A DNA stretch of 64,000 nt from Candidatus Zixiibacteriota bacterium (GTDB taxonomy: Bacteria; Zixibacteria; MSB-5A5; DG-27), in contig JAUWHO010000027.1 in assembly GCA_030605835.1 (NCBI GenBank), positions 124,001 to 188,000 of the forward strand, read 5' to 3'. A program made the translations under genes and the position numbers. Shown one piece after another: positions 1 through 8,151 of this stretch. Position 1 is the stretch's first letter. Each line of letters begins with the position of its first letter. The notes under the pieces are model-generated. The model saw only the letters and a list, made by a program, of their open reading frames with translations, had not been told where the DNA came from and ran no database searches.

Positions 1-594
1 GACAAACGAGAGCGCCACGAAATCGAATCCCGTTTTCAGCCCCAAAAGCAGATATTGTCTGTCCCGCCGGGTGAAGGCCTCCACATTCAGGCGCACCCCG
101 GGAACGTTCACCCCTTGTTGTTCCTTTAAAATCCCTCCAGTTACCACCTGGCAGTGCACCTCGGTGGGAGTGGTCTTCTCCACCTTCAACTCTAAATTAC
201 CGTCGCTTAAAAAGATTCTGGTTCCCTTCTTGACGTCATTTGGCAGACCTTTGTAGCTGATTTGAACCTTGATGTCATTCCCTAAGACTCTTCTGATCGT
301 TAGAGTGAATTCCTTACCTGGGATGAGCTCTACCTCTCGGTTTGGAAACTTGCCGATCCGGATTTTGGGCCCCGGCAAATCCTGAAGTATTCCGATAATT
401 CGGTCCAGCCTCCTGGCGCTCTTTTTAATGTTTCTGAAGTCTCGCAAGTGCTGTTTCGGGGTCCCGTGGGAGAAGTTCAAACGCGCTACGTCCATGCCGG
501 CCCTGATCAGTCTCTCCAAAATCTCAGGAGGGCGACTGGAGGGTCCAATGGTGCAGACGATCTTGGTCCGATTCCAGTTCACAGGTGCTGACAT
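1..594 (-). CDS. pyk: Pyruvate kinase, N-terminal part (runs off the window)
   Basis: Pyruvate kinase makes ATP and pyruvate from phosphoenolpyruvate and ADP in the cytoplasm. The 198 visible residues start MSAPVNWNRTKIVCTIGPSS, the standard opening of the TIM-barrel A domain. RLNFSHG follows at residues 39-44 and DLPGPKIR at about 72-79, then the small B domain. The visible part ends at FDFVALSFV, where the barrel resumes; the rest lies beyond base 1. The ATG at 594 has AGGAG seven bases upstream. It starts 17 bases after the plsY stop, so the two genes are probably co-transcribed. The assignment is secure; only completeness cannot be judged. Confidence 0.95.
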   Translation of the reverse strand, partial: MSAPVNWNRTKIVCTIGPSSRPPEILERLIRAGMDVARLNFSHGTPKQHLRDFRNIKKSARRLDRIIGILQDLPGPKIRIGKFPNREVELIPGKEFTLTIRRVLGNDIKVQISYKGLPNDVKKGTRIFLSDGNLELKVEKTTPTEVHCQVVTGGILKEQQGVNVPGVRLNVEAFTRRDRQYLLLGLKTGFDFVALSFV

Positions 595-611
595 ATACTT
601 CTCCTAAGACG

Positions 612-1241
612 TTACCCCTTTCCTCCGAATTTCCCTTCAGTGCCCTTGAGGAGTCGTTTGATATTGGAGCGATGGGTGAGCAGTATCAAAACCGAGAGAA
701 CTATCGTAAGATAGACGAATTCCGTCCGCACTTCCAGACCGAAGCCATATTTCTCGACTAAAATCGCCACCGCCATAAATATCACCGCTGTGATCGAGCC
801 TAAGGAGATATAACGGGTGAGAGCTACCACAAGAACGAAGAAGAGGAAGGCGCCGGCGGCCTCAAGCGGGAGCAAGGAGAAAAGCACCCCGGCGCCGGTG
901 CCGACACCTTTACCCCCTTTGAATCCTATCCAGACCGGGAAGATGTGTCCCGATATCGCCACCGCCCCTCCCAGGATTTTCGTCATCGTCAAAGAGAGAG
1001 GGGAGGTGTGGGAGAAAATCGCTGCAACAACCAGGACCGCTAAGACCCCCTTTCCGGCGTCGAGCAGAAGACAGACGACGCCCGGAATAGGACCCAGAAT
1101 CCTGAAAGTGTTCGCGGCTCCAACGTTGCCGCTCCCGACGTTGCGAACGTCAACCCCTTTCAAGATCCTTCCCATCAACAGGGCAGTGGGGATGGAACCG
1201 ACAAGGTAAGAAAGCGTAATTATGGGGATAAGCGACAACAC
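612..1241 (-). CDS. plsY: Acyl-phosphate glycerol-3-phosphate acyltransferase PlsY
   Basis: PlsY is an integral inner-membrane enzyme that transfers the acyl group of acyl-phosphate to glycerol-3-phosphate, the first committed step of phospholipid synthesis in PlsX/PlsY organisms. The 209-residue length is typical. The N-terminus carries the YLVGSIPTALLMGR segment, followed by the glycine-rich GSGNVGAANTFR loop near residues 36-47. Further conserved loops are DAGKGVLAV and FKGGKGVGTGAG near residue 110. Several strongly hydrophobic helices span the protein. It lies directly upstream of pyk on the same strand with a 17-base gap. No plsX is visible in the window. Confidence 0.95.
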   Translation of the reverse strand: MLSLIPIITLSYLVGSIPTALLMGRILKGVDVRNVGSGNVGAANTFRILGPIPGVVCLLLDAGKGVLAVLVVAAIFSHTSPLSLTMTKILGGAVAISGHIFPVWIGFKGGKGVGTGAGVLFSLLPLEAAGAFLFFVLVVALTRYISLGSITAVIFMAVAILVEKYGFGLEVRTEFVYLTIVLSVLILLTHRSNIKRLLKGTEGKFGGKG

Positions 1242-1409
1242 CGCTTCAATCTAAACCTCGTCATGGTGTTGGTCAAGTGATTATCCTCACAAAGCCAAAC
1301 CGGGCGCCGTTAAAAGAGTTGTGAAATCAGGAATGCGGAAAGGGTTTCCTATCCACTCCCAGGGCAGAAGCTGCCAGAATTAAGCGAATGAATCATTGTC
1401 GGTCCCTGC

Positions 1410-1425
1410 AGATCGGAAGAGCACA
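1410..1425. other. 16-base match to Illumina TruSeq adapter start
   Basis: The bases AGATCGGAAGAGCACA in this noncoding interval equal the first 16 bases of the common Illumina adapter; the match stops at the 17th base. The surrounding 1242-1474 holds no recognisable gene. This may be an assembly artefact rather than biology. Confidence 0.5.
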
Positions 1426-1474
1426 AAAGCTGGCCTCGTTTAACTAAGCTCCCAACGACAGGTTCAAAAAAGAC

Positions 1475-1502
1475 TTGATTCGAGGTCGTTTGGACATATA
1501 TT
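1475..1502 (+). promoter_or_regulatory. Sigma70-type promoter of the chaperone operon
   Basis: TTGATT (1475-1480) and TATATT (1497-1502) are separated by 16 bases. Predicted transcription would start near 1509. That excludes the in-frame TTG at 1501 as start codon and fits the ATG at 1540. Confidence 0.55.
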
Positions 1503-1539
1503 GAATGCTTTGAATGTTAATCCGAATAAGGAGTATCCG

Positions 1540-3243
1540 ATGCGAAAGCTTGTTTTCCCCATTCTGTTATTTGTCCTCACGTCGACCACACTCTGTGCTT
1601 TCCTCTCTTGCGCCAAAAGAGAGATAGCCCTAGCCACCGTTGGGGAGGAGGTTATCACCGCCTCCGAGCTGGAGATAAAGATGAAGCAACAACCCACCAG
1701 ATTTTCGAGCTTCGCCGACGAGCTGGAGCGCAAAAGGAGGGTGCTGGAGGGAATGGCCGAACAGAGACTCTTGCTCAAAGGCGCCTACGAGAGGGGCTTC
1801 GACATCGATGAGGAGATCCTCTCCAAGCTTGAGCAGCAGGAGCCTAATCTCCTCCTGCAGCTTCTTTACGAGAGAGAGGTCACCTCCAAATCCAAGGTGA
1901 ACGAAGCCGATGTGAAGGACTTCTACAAGAAGCAGGGGGAGGAGATCAATATCCGACACATCCTGGTGAAATCCGAAGCGGTAGTGGACAGCCTCCACCA
2001 GAGGCTCACGGAGGGGGAGGATTTCGCGGTGTTGGCGGAGGCCCGTTCTCTGGATCCCACCAGCGCCATGGGGGGGGAGCTTGGCTATTTCCGCTGGGGA
2101 AGTATGATTCCGGGCTTCCAGGAGGCCGCCTTCAAACTAAAGATAGGGCAGATCTCCAAACCGATCAAGACTCAATACGGCTGGCACCTGATTAAGCTGG
2201 ACGACCGCCGTCCGGTTGAACAGGAACCCTACGAGAAAGTCAAGGGCAGTTTGAAAAAGGAGCTGGAATCTCTAAAACAGGGAGAGCTCTCCGCCAGTTT
2301 CTTAGAGCGGCTCGAGGAGAACGCCAACTTCACCCCGCAGCCGGTTCTGCAGAAGGATTTCTGGGAGAAGTACCAATCTGCCCCGGAGTCTCTGCAGGTG
2401 AGAGAGAAGAAGGCAAGGATCTTCACCGAGGAGGAGCTCGAAACTCCAGTTCTCTCATACTCATTACGGGAGTGGACCTTAAGAGAGTTCTTAGAATTTT
2501 TGGATCGTTTAGCCCCCATGGATTATCCCGACTGGGACGACACCGAGATTCTCCGGGACGTCCTCGGGAAATACCTCCGGCGCGACCTCCTTCTGGCGCT
2601 GGCTGAAGGGCAACGGATCGACAAAAGCGAAGCGTTCCAGATGAGGCTGCGAAGCGTCAAAGAGGACTTGATGGCTCAAAAATTCAGAACCGAGGTGTTG
2701 GAGAAGAGCATAACCATCTCGGAGGAGGAACTCAAAGAGTATTATGAGGAGAACAAGGGTAAATTCCGGGTGCCGGCAGAATATCACCTCCGGGAAATCA
2801 GCGTCAAAACCGAGGCGGAGGCTAAAGACCTCATCCAACGGTTGGAATGGGGTGAGGATTTCGCCAGGCTGGCCCGGGAGAACACCTTGAGGACTCATCT
2901 GAAAGAGGAGGGGGGAGATATGGGATACCTGAAAAGCTACCAGTATCCGGGGCTTTACCAGGCGGCCTCGAAGATGAAGGTGGGGGAGACCAGCCAGCCC
3001 ATTCTGGTGGGCGGGAACTGGTCGGTGATTAAGCTGGAGGGGGCTAAGGAAGAGGGGATAAGATCGTTCACGGAGGCCAAAGCTGAAATCCAGAGGGTTT
3101 CAGTCAGCAAGAAGAAGCGGGAAGCTTACGATAACTATATCAATCCCCTTAAGGAACAGTTCCCAATAACCATCGACCAGGAGGCTTTAGAGAAAACCAT
3201 CGACAGAGAGAAATACGCAGAGATTCCAATTGAACAGGGTTAA
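1540..3243 (+). CDS. Parvulin-type peptidyl-prolyl isomerase lipoprotein with two PpiC domains
   Basis: Predicted periplasmic folding factor (cis-trans prolyl isomerase/chaperone, PpiC/SurA/PrsA family) of 567 aa. The ATG at 1540 is chosen over an upstream in-frame TTG because AAGGAG lies six bases before it and a lipoprotein signal follows directly, with lipobox FLSC and Cys at residue 24. A SurA_N-like helical region comes first. A good PpiC domain spans about residues 138-230 (IRHILVK ... GGELGYFRWG ... TQYGWHLIKLDD). A second, more divergent PpiC domain lies at about 414-505 (LREISVK ... GGDMGYLKSYQYPG). It is the first gene of a four-gene operon with two further SurA-like proteins. The exact substrate range is unknown; outer-membrane protein folding is the likely role. 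Confidence 0.88.
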   Translation: MRKLVFPILLFVLTSTTLCAFLSCAKREIALATVGEEVITASELEIKMKQQPTRFSSFADELERKRRVLEGMAEQRLLLKGAYERGFDIDEEILSKLEQQEPNLLLQLLYEREVTSKSKVNEADVKDFYKKQGEEINIRHILVKSEAVVDSLHQRLTEGEDFAVLAEARSLDPTSAMGGELGYFRWGSMIPGFQEAAFKLKIGQISKPIKTQYGWHLIKLDDRRPVEQEPYEKVKGSLKKELESLKQGELSASFLERLEENANFTPQPVLQKDFWEKYQSAPESLQVREKKARIFTEEELETPVLSYSLREWTLREFLEFLDRLAPMDYPDWDDTEILRDVLGKYLRRDLLLALAEGQRIDKSEAFQMRLRSVKEDLMAQKFRTEVLEKSITISEEELKEYYEENKGKFRVPAEYHLREISVKTEAEAKDLIQRLEWGEDFARLARENTLRTHLKEEGGDMGYLKSYQYPGLYQAASKMKVGETSQPILVGGNWSVIKLEGAKEEGIRSFTEAKAEIQRVSVSKKKREAYDNYINPLKEQFPITIDQEALEKTIDREKYAEIPIEQG

Positions 3244-3257
3244 GTGAGGAAATAGAG

Positions 3258-4133
3258 ATGCAGTTTAAGCCTTCACTCATACTCCAAGCTGCAATTATGT
3301 TGAGCGCCCTATTCCTTCTGGGTTGTCAGGGGGAAGTCGATCCTTACAGCGAGGGGAGAGTCATCGCCGAGGTCAACGGTGAAAAGCTCACCTTGGAGGA
3401 GATCGAAGACCAGATCCCGAGGGAGTACCGCGATTACATCTCTGACTATGACAAGCAGACCTATGCGGAGGAGTGGATCAAAAACGAGCTTCTGTATCAG
3501 GAAGCGGTGGCGTCGAAGTTCGACTCCGACCCCAAGATACAGGCTCGGCTGAGGCAGATCACCAAGCAGCTGGTGGCCTCGGCCTTCGTCGAAGAGGAAC
3601 TCAAGGCCAGATCCGCGGTCGATTCCTCCGAGGTGCGGGAGTTCTACGAGAGCAACCTCAGCAGCTTCACCAGAGACAAAGAGGAGGTGCGCTTAAGCCA
3701 CATCTTCGTCAGAACCAAAGAGGCTGCGGACTCGGCTTATGCCGCCTTGAGGTCGGGTGAGGATTTCGCGGTGGTGGTGCGGGGGTTCTCAGAGGATAAG
3801 AAAAGCTCCCCCAGCGGGGGAGATCTGGGCTTTTTCTCCTCCGACAATCTCGACCCCAGCTTGGCCGCGGTGGCTTCCAGGCTTTCGGTGGGGTCATACT
3901 CCAAGGCTATCGAAAGCGGTTACGGATACCACCTCATCAAGGTCACCGACCGCAAGAAAAAGGGCACCATCCGCGAGTTCGAGCTGGTCAGGGAGGATAT
4001 TCACAATCAACTTCTGGCGGAAAAACAGAGAAGAGAGTTAGAGATGCTCCTCTCCGAGCTGGAGGCCAAATCGGAGGTGGTGAGGCATGACCCCGGTGAT
4101 CTCCCCAGCGAAAGTTCCGAGGAGGGAGAGTAG
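3258..4133 (+). CDS. PpiC-domain peptidyl-prolyl isomerase lipoprotein
   Basis: A 291-residue lipoprotein of the PpiC/SurA family, probably membrane-anchored in the periplasm. The signal peptide ends in FLLGC with the lipidated Cys at residue 23. VIAEVNGEKLTLEEIEDQIP is a typical SurA_N start. The single PpiC domain lies at about residues 140-240, with LSHIFVRTKEAADSAY, GGDLGFFSSDNLDP and SGYGYHLIKVTDRK. The C-terminus is a charged, probably coiled helix and acidic tail. The gene starts 14 bases after its neighbour's stop, preceded by a GAGG ribosome-binding site, and ends one base before the next start. It is probably a cofactor of the operon's SurA homologue. Confidence 0.88.
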   Translation: MQFKPSLILQAAIMLSALFLLGCQGEVDPYSEGRVIAEVNGEKLTLEEIEDQIPREYRDYISDYDKQTYAEEWIKNELLYQEAVASKFDSDPKIQARLRQITKQLVASAFVEEELKARSAVDSSEVREFYESNLSSFTRDKEEVRLSHIFVRTKEAADSAYAALRSGEDFAVVVRGFSEDKKSSPSGGDLGFFSSDNLDPSLAAVASRLSVGSYSKAIESGYGYHLIKVTDRKKKGTIREFELVREDIHNQLLAEKQRRELEMLLSELEAKSEVVRHDPGDLPSESSEEGE

Positions 4134-4134
4134 C

Positions 4135-5484
4135 TTGAGCGCCAGGATCTGCATGTTCATGTCGGGAGCGACTCCCGTTAGAGGTGTCGAGCCCCTCCGA
4201 CCTCTGAGGAGACTTCTTCCCATTCTCCTTTTGTTCCTTCTTTTGGCTCCGGCTCTGCGCTCTCAGGAGGTGATGGATGGCATCGTGGCGGTGGTGGACA
4301 AGGAGATCATCCTGCAGTCGGAGCTTTTCAGTCAAGTTCAACTCTATGCCCTTCAGAACAGAATTGAGCTTCGCACCCAGGAAGAGGTGGAGCGCCTGCA
4401 GAGGGAGCTATTGGACCGCATGATCGACGATAAGCTCCTCTTAGTCCAGGCGGAGAAGGACACCTCCCTGAGGGTGACTGACCGAGAGGTAAGCGAAGCC
4501 TTAGACCAACATATTCGGCAGATCAGACAACAGTTCCCCTCCCAGGAGGAATTCGAACGTCAGCTCGCACAAGAGGGCTTCACCGAGCTTAAGTTGCGGC
4601 GGAAATACAAAGAGGAGGTGAAAAACCAGATACTCAAAGAGAAGCTGGTGAACACCCGCCTGAGACAGGTGAAGCTTTCCAATATGGAGGTCCGGGAATT
4701 CCACCAGATTCATAAGGACAGTCTCCCCAAAAGGCCGGAGAGCATCAGATTGGCACACCTCCTGGTCTCCCTTCAGCCCAGCGAGGCCACCGTAGAGGCA
4801 ATCAAGAGCCTCGCTTTCAGGGTGCTGGAGTTGGCTCGCTCCGGTGTGGACTTCTCCGAGCTGGCGGCAGAGTATTCGGACGATCCCTCCTCCGAGCGGG
4901 GAGGAGATCTGGGCTTTTTCTCTCCGGGGGACATGGTCCCGGAATTCGAGCTGGCGCTTTCGGCCTTAAAGCCGGGGGAGATTTCAGGTCTGGTCAAAAC
5001 TCAGTTCGGTTACCATATCATCAAATTGGAGCAGAGAGCAGGCGAGAAGGTCAAGGCTCGTCACATCCTCTTTATGCTCAGGCCCTCTCAGGAGGATGAA
5101 TCCGCGGCCTTACGTTTGGCTGACAGCCTCTATCATTTGGTGCCGACGGGAACTGATTTCTCCGAGCTGACAAGAGAGTTCTCCGATGATTCCGATTCCC
5201 GGGAGGCCGGTGGGGAGCTGGGATGGTATGCGGTCGAGGATCTAACTCCCCAGTTCAGCGAGGCGGTGAGAGGCCTGGAGGTCGGCGAGGTCAGCCAACC
5301 CGCCAAAAGCGAGTTCGGATACCACCTACTCAAGGTTTTAGATCGGCAGGAGGCGCGCTATCTTTCTTTAGAAGAGGACTGGGAACAGCTCAAGGAGATG
5401 GCAAAAAGGGCCAAGGTCAACCGTCAGCTGGTGGATTGGTTGAAGGAGATCCGGAAGCGGTATTATGTGGAGGTGAAGCTTTAG
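4135..5484 (+). CDS. surA: SurA-like periplasmic chaperone/prolyl isomerase with two PpiC domains
   Basis: SurA escorts unfolded beta-barrel proteins across the periplasm to the BAM complex. The 449-aa product has a signal peptide (hydrophobic run RRLLPILLLFLLLAPALRSQ) and a SurA N-domain (DGIVAVVDKEIILQSELFSQ). Two PpiC domains follow: RLAHLLVSLQ to FGYHIIKLEQRA, then KARHILFMLRP to FGYHLLKVLDRQ. This order and length match SurA. The TTG at 4135 is preferred because GGAGGG sits eight bases upstream and it follows the preceding stop by one base. ATG codons at 4153 and 4159 are alternatives. Possession of two extra PpiC lipoproteins upstream is unusual. Confidence 0.9.
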   Translation: MSARICMFMSGATPVRGVEPLRPLRRLLPILLLFLLLAPALRSQEVMDGIVAVVDKEIILQSELFSQVQLYALQNRIELRTQEEVERLQRELLDRMIDDKLLLVQAEKDTSLRVTDREVSEALDQHIRQIRQQFPSQEEFERQLAQEGFTELKLRRKYKEEVKNQILKEKLVNTRLRQVKLSNMEVREFHQIHKDSLPKRPESIRLAHLLVSLQPSEATVEAIKSLAFRVLELARSGVDFSELAAEYSDDPSSERGGDLGFFSPGDMVPEFELALSALKPGEISGLVKTQFGYHIIKLEQRAGEKVKARHILFMLRPSQEDESAALRLADSLYHLVPTGTDFSELTREFSDDSDSREAGGELGWYAVEDLTPQFSEAVRGLEVGEVSQPAKSEFGYHLLKVLDRQEARYLSLEEDWEQLKEMAKRAKVNRQLVDWLKEIRKRYYVEVKL

Positions 5485-5486
5485 CT

Positions 5487-5762
5487 TTGCGGCTGGATCT
5501 CTTTCTGTCCAAAAGCCGGCTGCTTAAAAGCAGAAGCGTGGCCAAGCAGGCTTGTCAGGGGGGCAGAGTCTCGGTCGGCGAACAGTCAGCGAAAGCCTCC
5601 AAGGAGGTTTCCGAAGGGGATCTGCTCACGCTGAGTTTTCTGAACAGAACCCTCGAAGTGGAGATAGTCAAGCTCCCCTGGAACAACATGAAAAGGTCGG
5701 AGGCCGTTAACACCTACCGCATTCTCTCGGAACAAAGGGAAAATCCCTTTTCTCTCGCATAA
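5487..5762 (+). CDS. S4-domain RNA-binding protein, Hsp15/RlbA-like
   Basis: Small (91 aa) S4-domain protein, related to Hsp15 or YlmH/RqcP-type proteins that bind rRNA or stalled 50S subunits. The diagnostic motif RLDLFLSKSRLLKSRSVAKQ is at the N-terminus, followed by GGRVSVGEQSAKASKEVSEG and a beta strand. A longer open frame extends upstream into surA. The TTG at 5487 is chosen because translation from there begins exactly at the S4 domain, two bases after the surA stop, with GGAGGT about 12 bases before. Its place at the end of the chaperone operon suggests a link to protein quality control, which is inference. Confidence 0.75.
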   Translation: MRLDLFLSKSRLLKSRSVAKQACQGGRVSVGEQSAKASKEVSEGDLLTLSFLNRTLEVEIVKLPWNNMKRSEAVNTYRILSEQRENPFSLA

Positions 5763-6020
5763 CAGATTTATCTCAGAATCGAGAGCCCCGAATAGCTCAA
5801 GATGTTGATTGTTTCCCGATTCTGAACCGTGGATTGGTGTAAGGATCTTAAGGAGGCGTCATCTTAAAGTTCATAAAAAAGATGTCGACTATTTAACAGT
5901 TACGGTCCACCATTGAGCTTGAGAGAGTTGAATATTGAACTGTGGATCGGGCACCATAGAGTCTGAATACCAAAGCTGCACCTCTTTAGGATGGGAACAG
6001 AAACGGCACCGAGAAATCTC
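5763..6020. other. Intergenic, no gene seen
   Basis: No credible reading frame, RNA gene or strong terminator was seen between the S4 gene and the next promoter. Base composition is more AT-rich than in the genes. Confidence 0.5.
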
Positions 6021-6050
6021 TTGACAGGTGGATAGAAGTGCCCATATATT
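6021..6050 (+). promoter_or_regulatory. Strong sigma70-type promoter
   Basis: A perfect TTGACA (6021-6026) and TATATT (6045-6050) are separated by 18 bases. It lies just upstream of the lipoprotein gene and would give a leader of only about 25 bases. Confidence 0.7.
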
Positions 6051-6080
6051 CGCTGAAATTATTTGATGCCAGGACTTTTT

Positions 6081-8126
6081 ATGGAGATGAGCACCTCAAA
6101 TAGAAGTCTCTTTACTCTTACAGTGGTGCTCCTTCTGGTTCTTTCGAGCTGTGTTCCCAAAACGCCGGAGGCTCCCACCTGGGAGGTGGAGCTGAACCTT
6201 CCCCTCTCGGCGGACAGAACCACGCTGGCGGAGATTGTCGATAAGACCGAGGAGCTTTTCGTCGGCGCCGATAGCCTGTTGGGTTTCAGGTTCGAAGAGG
6301 AGGTCGAGACCATCGAGGTTGGGGAGAGCCTCAGGGTAGACTCTTTCACAGAAGAGGTTGACACCGCCTACTTGGGGAACATGACAATCCGCCCCGATGA
6401 GGCCGAGACCACCGGGGTGGCGCTGTTCGAAATCTGGCCCGGGGCCGGCAATTATCAAGGTCTGGAGTACGAGATCCCAGAAAGCGCCTTCCCGGAAATA
6501 AACAAGGTGTTGGACCCATACGAGTATTTCGACAGCTTGGGGATTCACTCCGGGCTGGTGCGGTTGACCGTTGTCAACGACAGCATCCTACAGATTGTCA
6601 ACCTCCAGCTTCGTCTCCTCGACAACGTCGACCTCAGCACTGTCGGCACTGTCACCGTCGACACCCTCAGGAGGGGAGAGGAGATCACCAGGCAGGTTGT
6701 GATCGCCGACGACACCGTTTCTAACAGTTTCACTGTCCGTTTGACAGCGGACAACTTCTCCTCTGGGGGGGAATTGGTGACAATAGACTCGGCCTCGACG
6801 ATAGACGTGATTGTCGATTTCCCTTCGGATCTTGAGATCGACTTCGCTAAAAGCAGAGTCCCCTCGCAGTCCTTCGAGATGATCGATTCCACCAGGTTTG
6901 AAAACATCTCCATAGAATCCGCCCAGATCCTTTCAGGGAACGTGAGCATAGAGATTGAAAACCACCTTCCTATCGAGAGCTGGTTGACTCTGAGGTTGCC
7001 CAACCTGCAGAAGGGTGGAGAGGTTGTCAGTAGGAACTTCCTTCTGGAGCCGCTTGTAACCGATACCGTTAATATCTTTCTCACCGGCGCCCAATTCAGC
7101 TCCAACCGACCGGCTCCGACCCGCTACCTGCAGGTTGAGTTGGCGGACACTACCGTTGACACTGACACCGTCAAGGTCACCCTGCATAGCGAGGATTACA
7201 TCTCCGGTCAGGTCAGGGTCGGGAAGTTGAAATTGGAATCGCTGACCGGAATCCTGGACACCACTAGGTTAGAATTGAGCTCCTTTTCCGAGGAGATCGA
7301 CATGCCGGAAGGGCTAACCGGGATTGAGTTGCAGGATCCCACTCTGAGATTGGATTTCCAGGCCTCCAGCGACTTTCCGGTGATATTCGATTTGCGCTTC
7401 ATCGGCACCAACGAGAGAGGCCAGACCAGAGCCTTAAGCCTGGAGGACACCTTGCGATTCAGTGGCGGGCACGCCGTTGTTACCTTCGACAAGGACAACT
7501 CCAACGTGGTGCAGTTCTTAGAGATAATGCCCAATCGGATAGAGCTGGACTTAAGCGAGAGCAGTATACTCCTGGGGGACGGAACCAGCCTCATCCAAAT
7601 CGGACGTTCCGACACTCTGGCCGGGCAGGTGACAATTGAGTCTCCGATGTGGGCGGTCATTGCCCAGACGAGCTTCCAGGGGTCAGAAGACGAGATTGAG
7701 GAGATAGAGATCGAGGAGGAGTTCACCACCCAACTCCTCTACGGAGAGATTCATTACACTCTGTACAATCATCTACCTGCCGGCATCAACATGGTTGAAT
7801 TTTACTTAAGTGAGCACCCGGAGAGCGTTTACAGCAACAATCCCGAGGTCACCATCGGTCCGGCCTCGATGAACGCAGGAATTTTCGATAACACCGGGAG
7901 GGTGATAGCTCCCGACACCACCGAGGGGATTGTAGCTCTCAGCAAAGAACAGTTAGACATTTTCCGCAATCCCGACGGAGAGGAAAGCAAGTTTATCTAC
8001 CTGGGATACGGCGTGAGGATTAGCGACACCGGAGGCGAGGCCGTCAAGATCTACCAGTCCGATTATTTGGAGCATAAGTTGAGCGCCAAGCTGAGGATCA
8101 AATTGAAGAAGGATGACTTCGAGTGA
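6081..8126 (+). CDS. Large lipoprotein of unknown function
   Basis: Not recognised as a named family. The 681-residue product (start ATG 6081, AGGA six bases upstream; ATG 6066 and 6087 are alternatives) begins with a lipoprotein signal peptide ending in VLSSCVPKTPEAP. The rest is rich in Thr, Ser, Asp, Glu and Val in alternating patterns, which suggests stacked beta-sandwich repeats. Recurring units resemble NDSILQIVNLQLRLLDN and EIENHLPIESWLTLRLPN. No cysteines other than the lipidated one are obvious and no catalytic motif was seen. The next gene, a predicted outer-membrane beta-barrel, starts within 26 bases. The pair may form a surface or outer-membrane complex; that is inference. Confidence 0.8.
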   Translation: MEMSTSNRSLFTLTVVLLLVLSSCVPKTPEAPTWEVELNLPLSADRTTLAEIVDKTEELFVGADSLLGFRFEEEVETIEVGESLRVDSFTEEVDTAYLGNMTIRPDEAETTGVALFEIWPGAGNYQGLEYEIPESAFPEINKVLDPYEYFDSLGIHSGLVRLTVVNDSILQIVNLQLRLLDNVDLSTVGTVTVDTLRRGEEITRQVVIADDTVSNSFTVRLTADNFSSGGELVTIDSASTIDVIVDFPSDLEIDFAKSRVPSQSFEMIDSTRFENISIESAQILSGNVSIEIENHLPIESWLTLRLPNLQKGGEVVSRNFLLEPLVTDTVNIFLTGAQFSSNRPAPTRYLQVELADTTVDTDTVKVTLHSEDYISGQVRVGKLKLESLTGILDTTRLELSSFSEEIDMPEGLTGIELQDPTLRLDFQASSDFPVIFDLRFIGTNERGQTRALSLEDTLRFSGGHAVVTFDKDNSNVVQFLEIMPNRIELDLSESSILLGDGTSLIQIGRSDTLAGQVTIESPMWAVIAQTSFQGSEDEIEEIEIEEEFTTQLLYGEIHYTLYNHLPAGINMVEFYLSEHPESVYSNNPEVTIGPASMNAGIFDNTGRVIAPDTTEGIVALSKEQLDIFRNPDGEESKFIYLGYGVRISDTGGEAVKIYQSDYLEHKLSAKLRIKLKKDDFE

Positions 8127-8151
8127 TTATGGTCCCCTTTTGCGAGAAAAC

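Noticed and set aside
1501..1539. In-frame TTG start 13 codons upstream of the first PpiC lipoprotein
   Set aside because: It lies on the predicted -10 box and would put charged residues before the lipoprotein signal; the ATG at 1540 has a proper ribosome-binding site.
5223..5486. Upstream extension of the S4-domain frame
   Set aside because: It overlaps the conserved second PpiC domain of surA and encodes nothing recognisable before the S4 motif.
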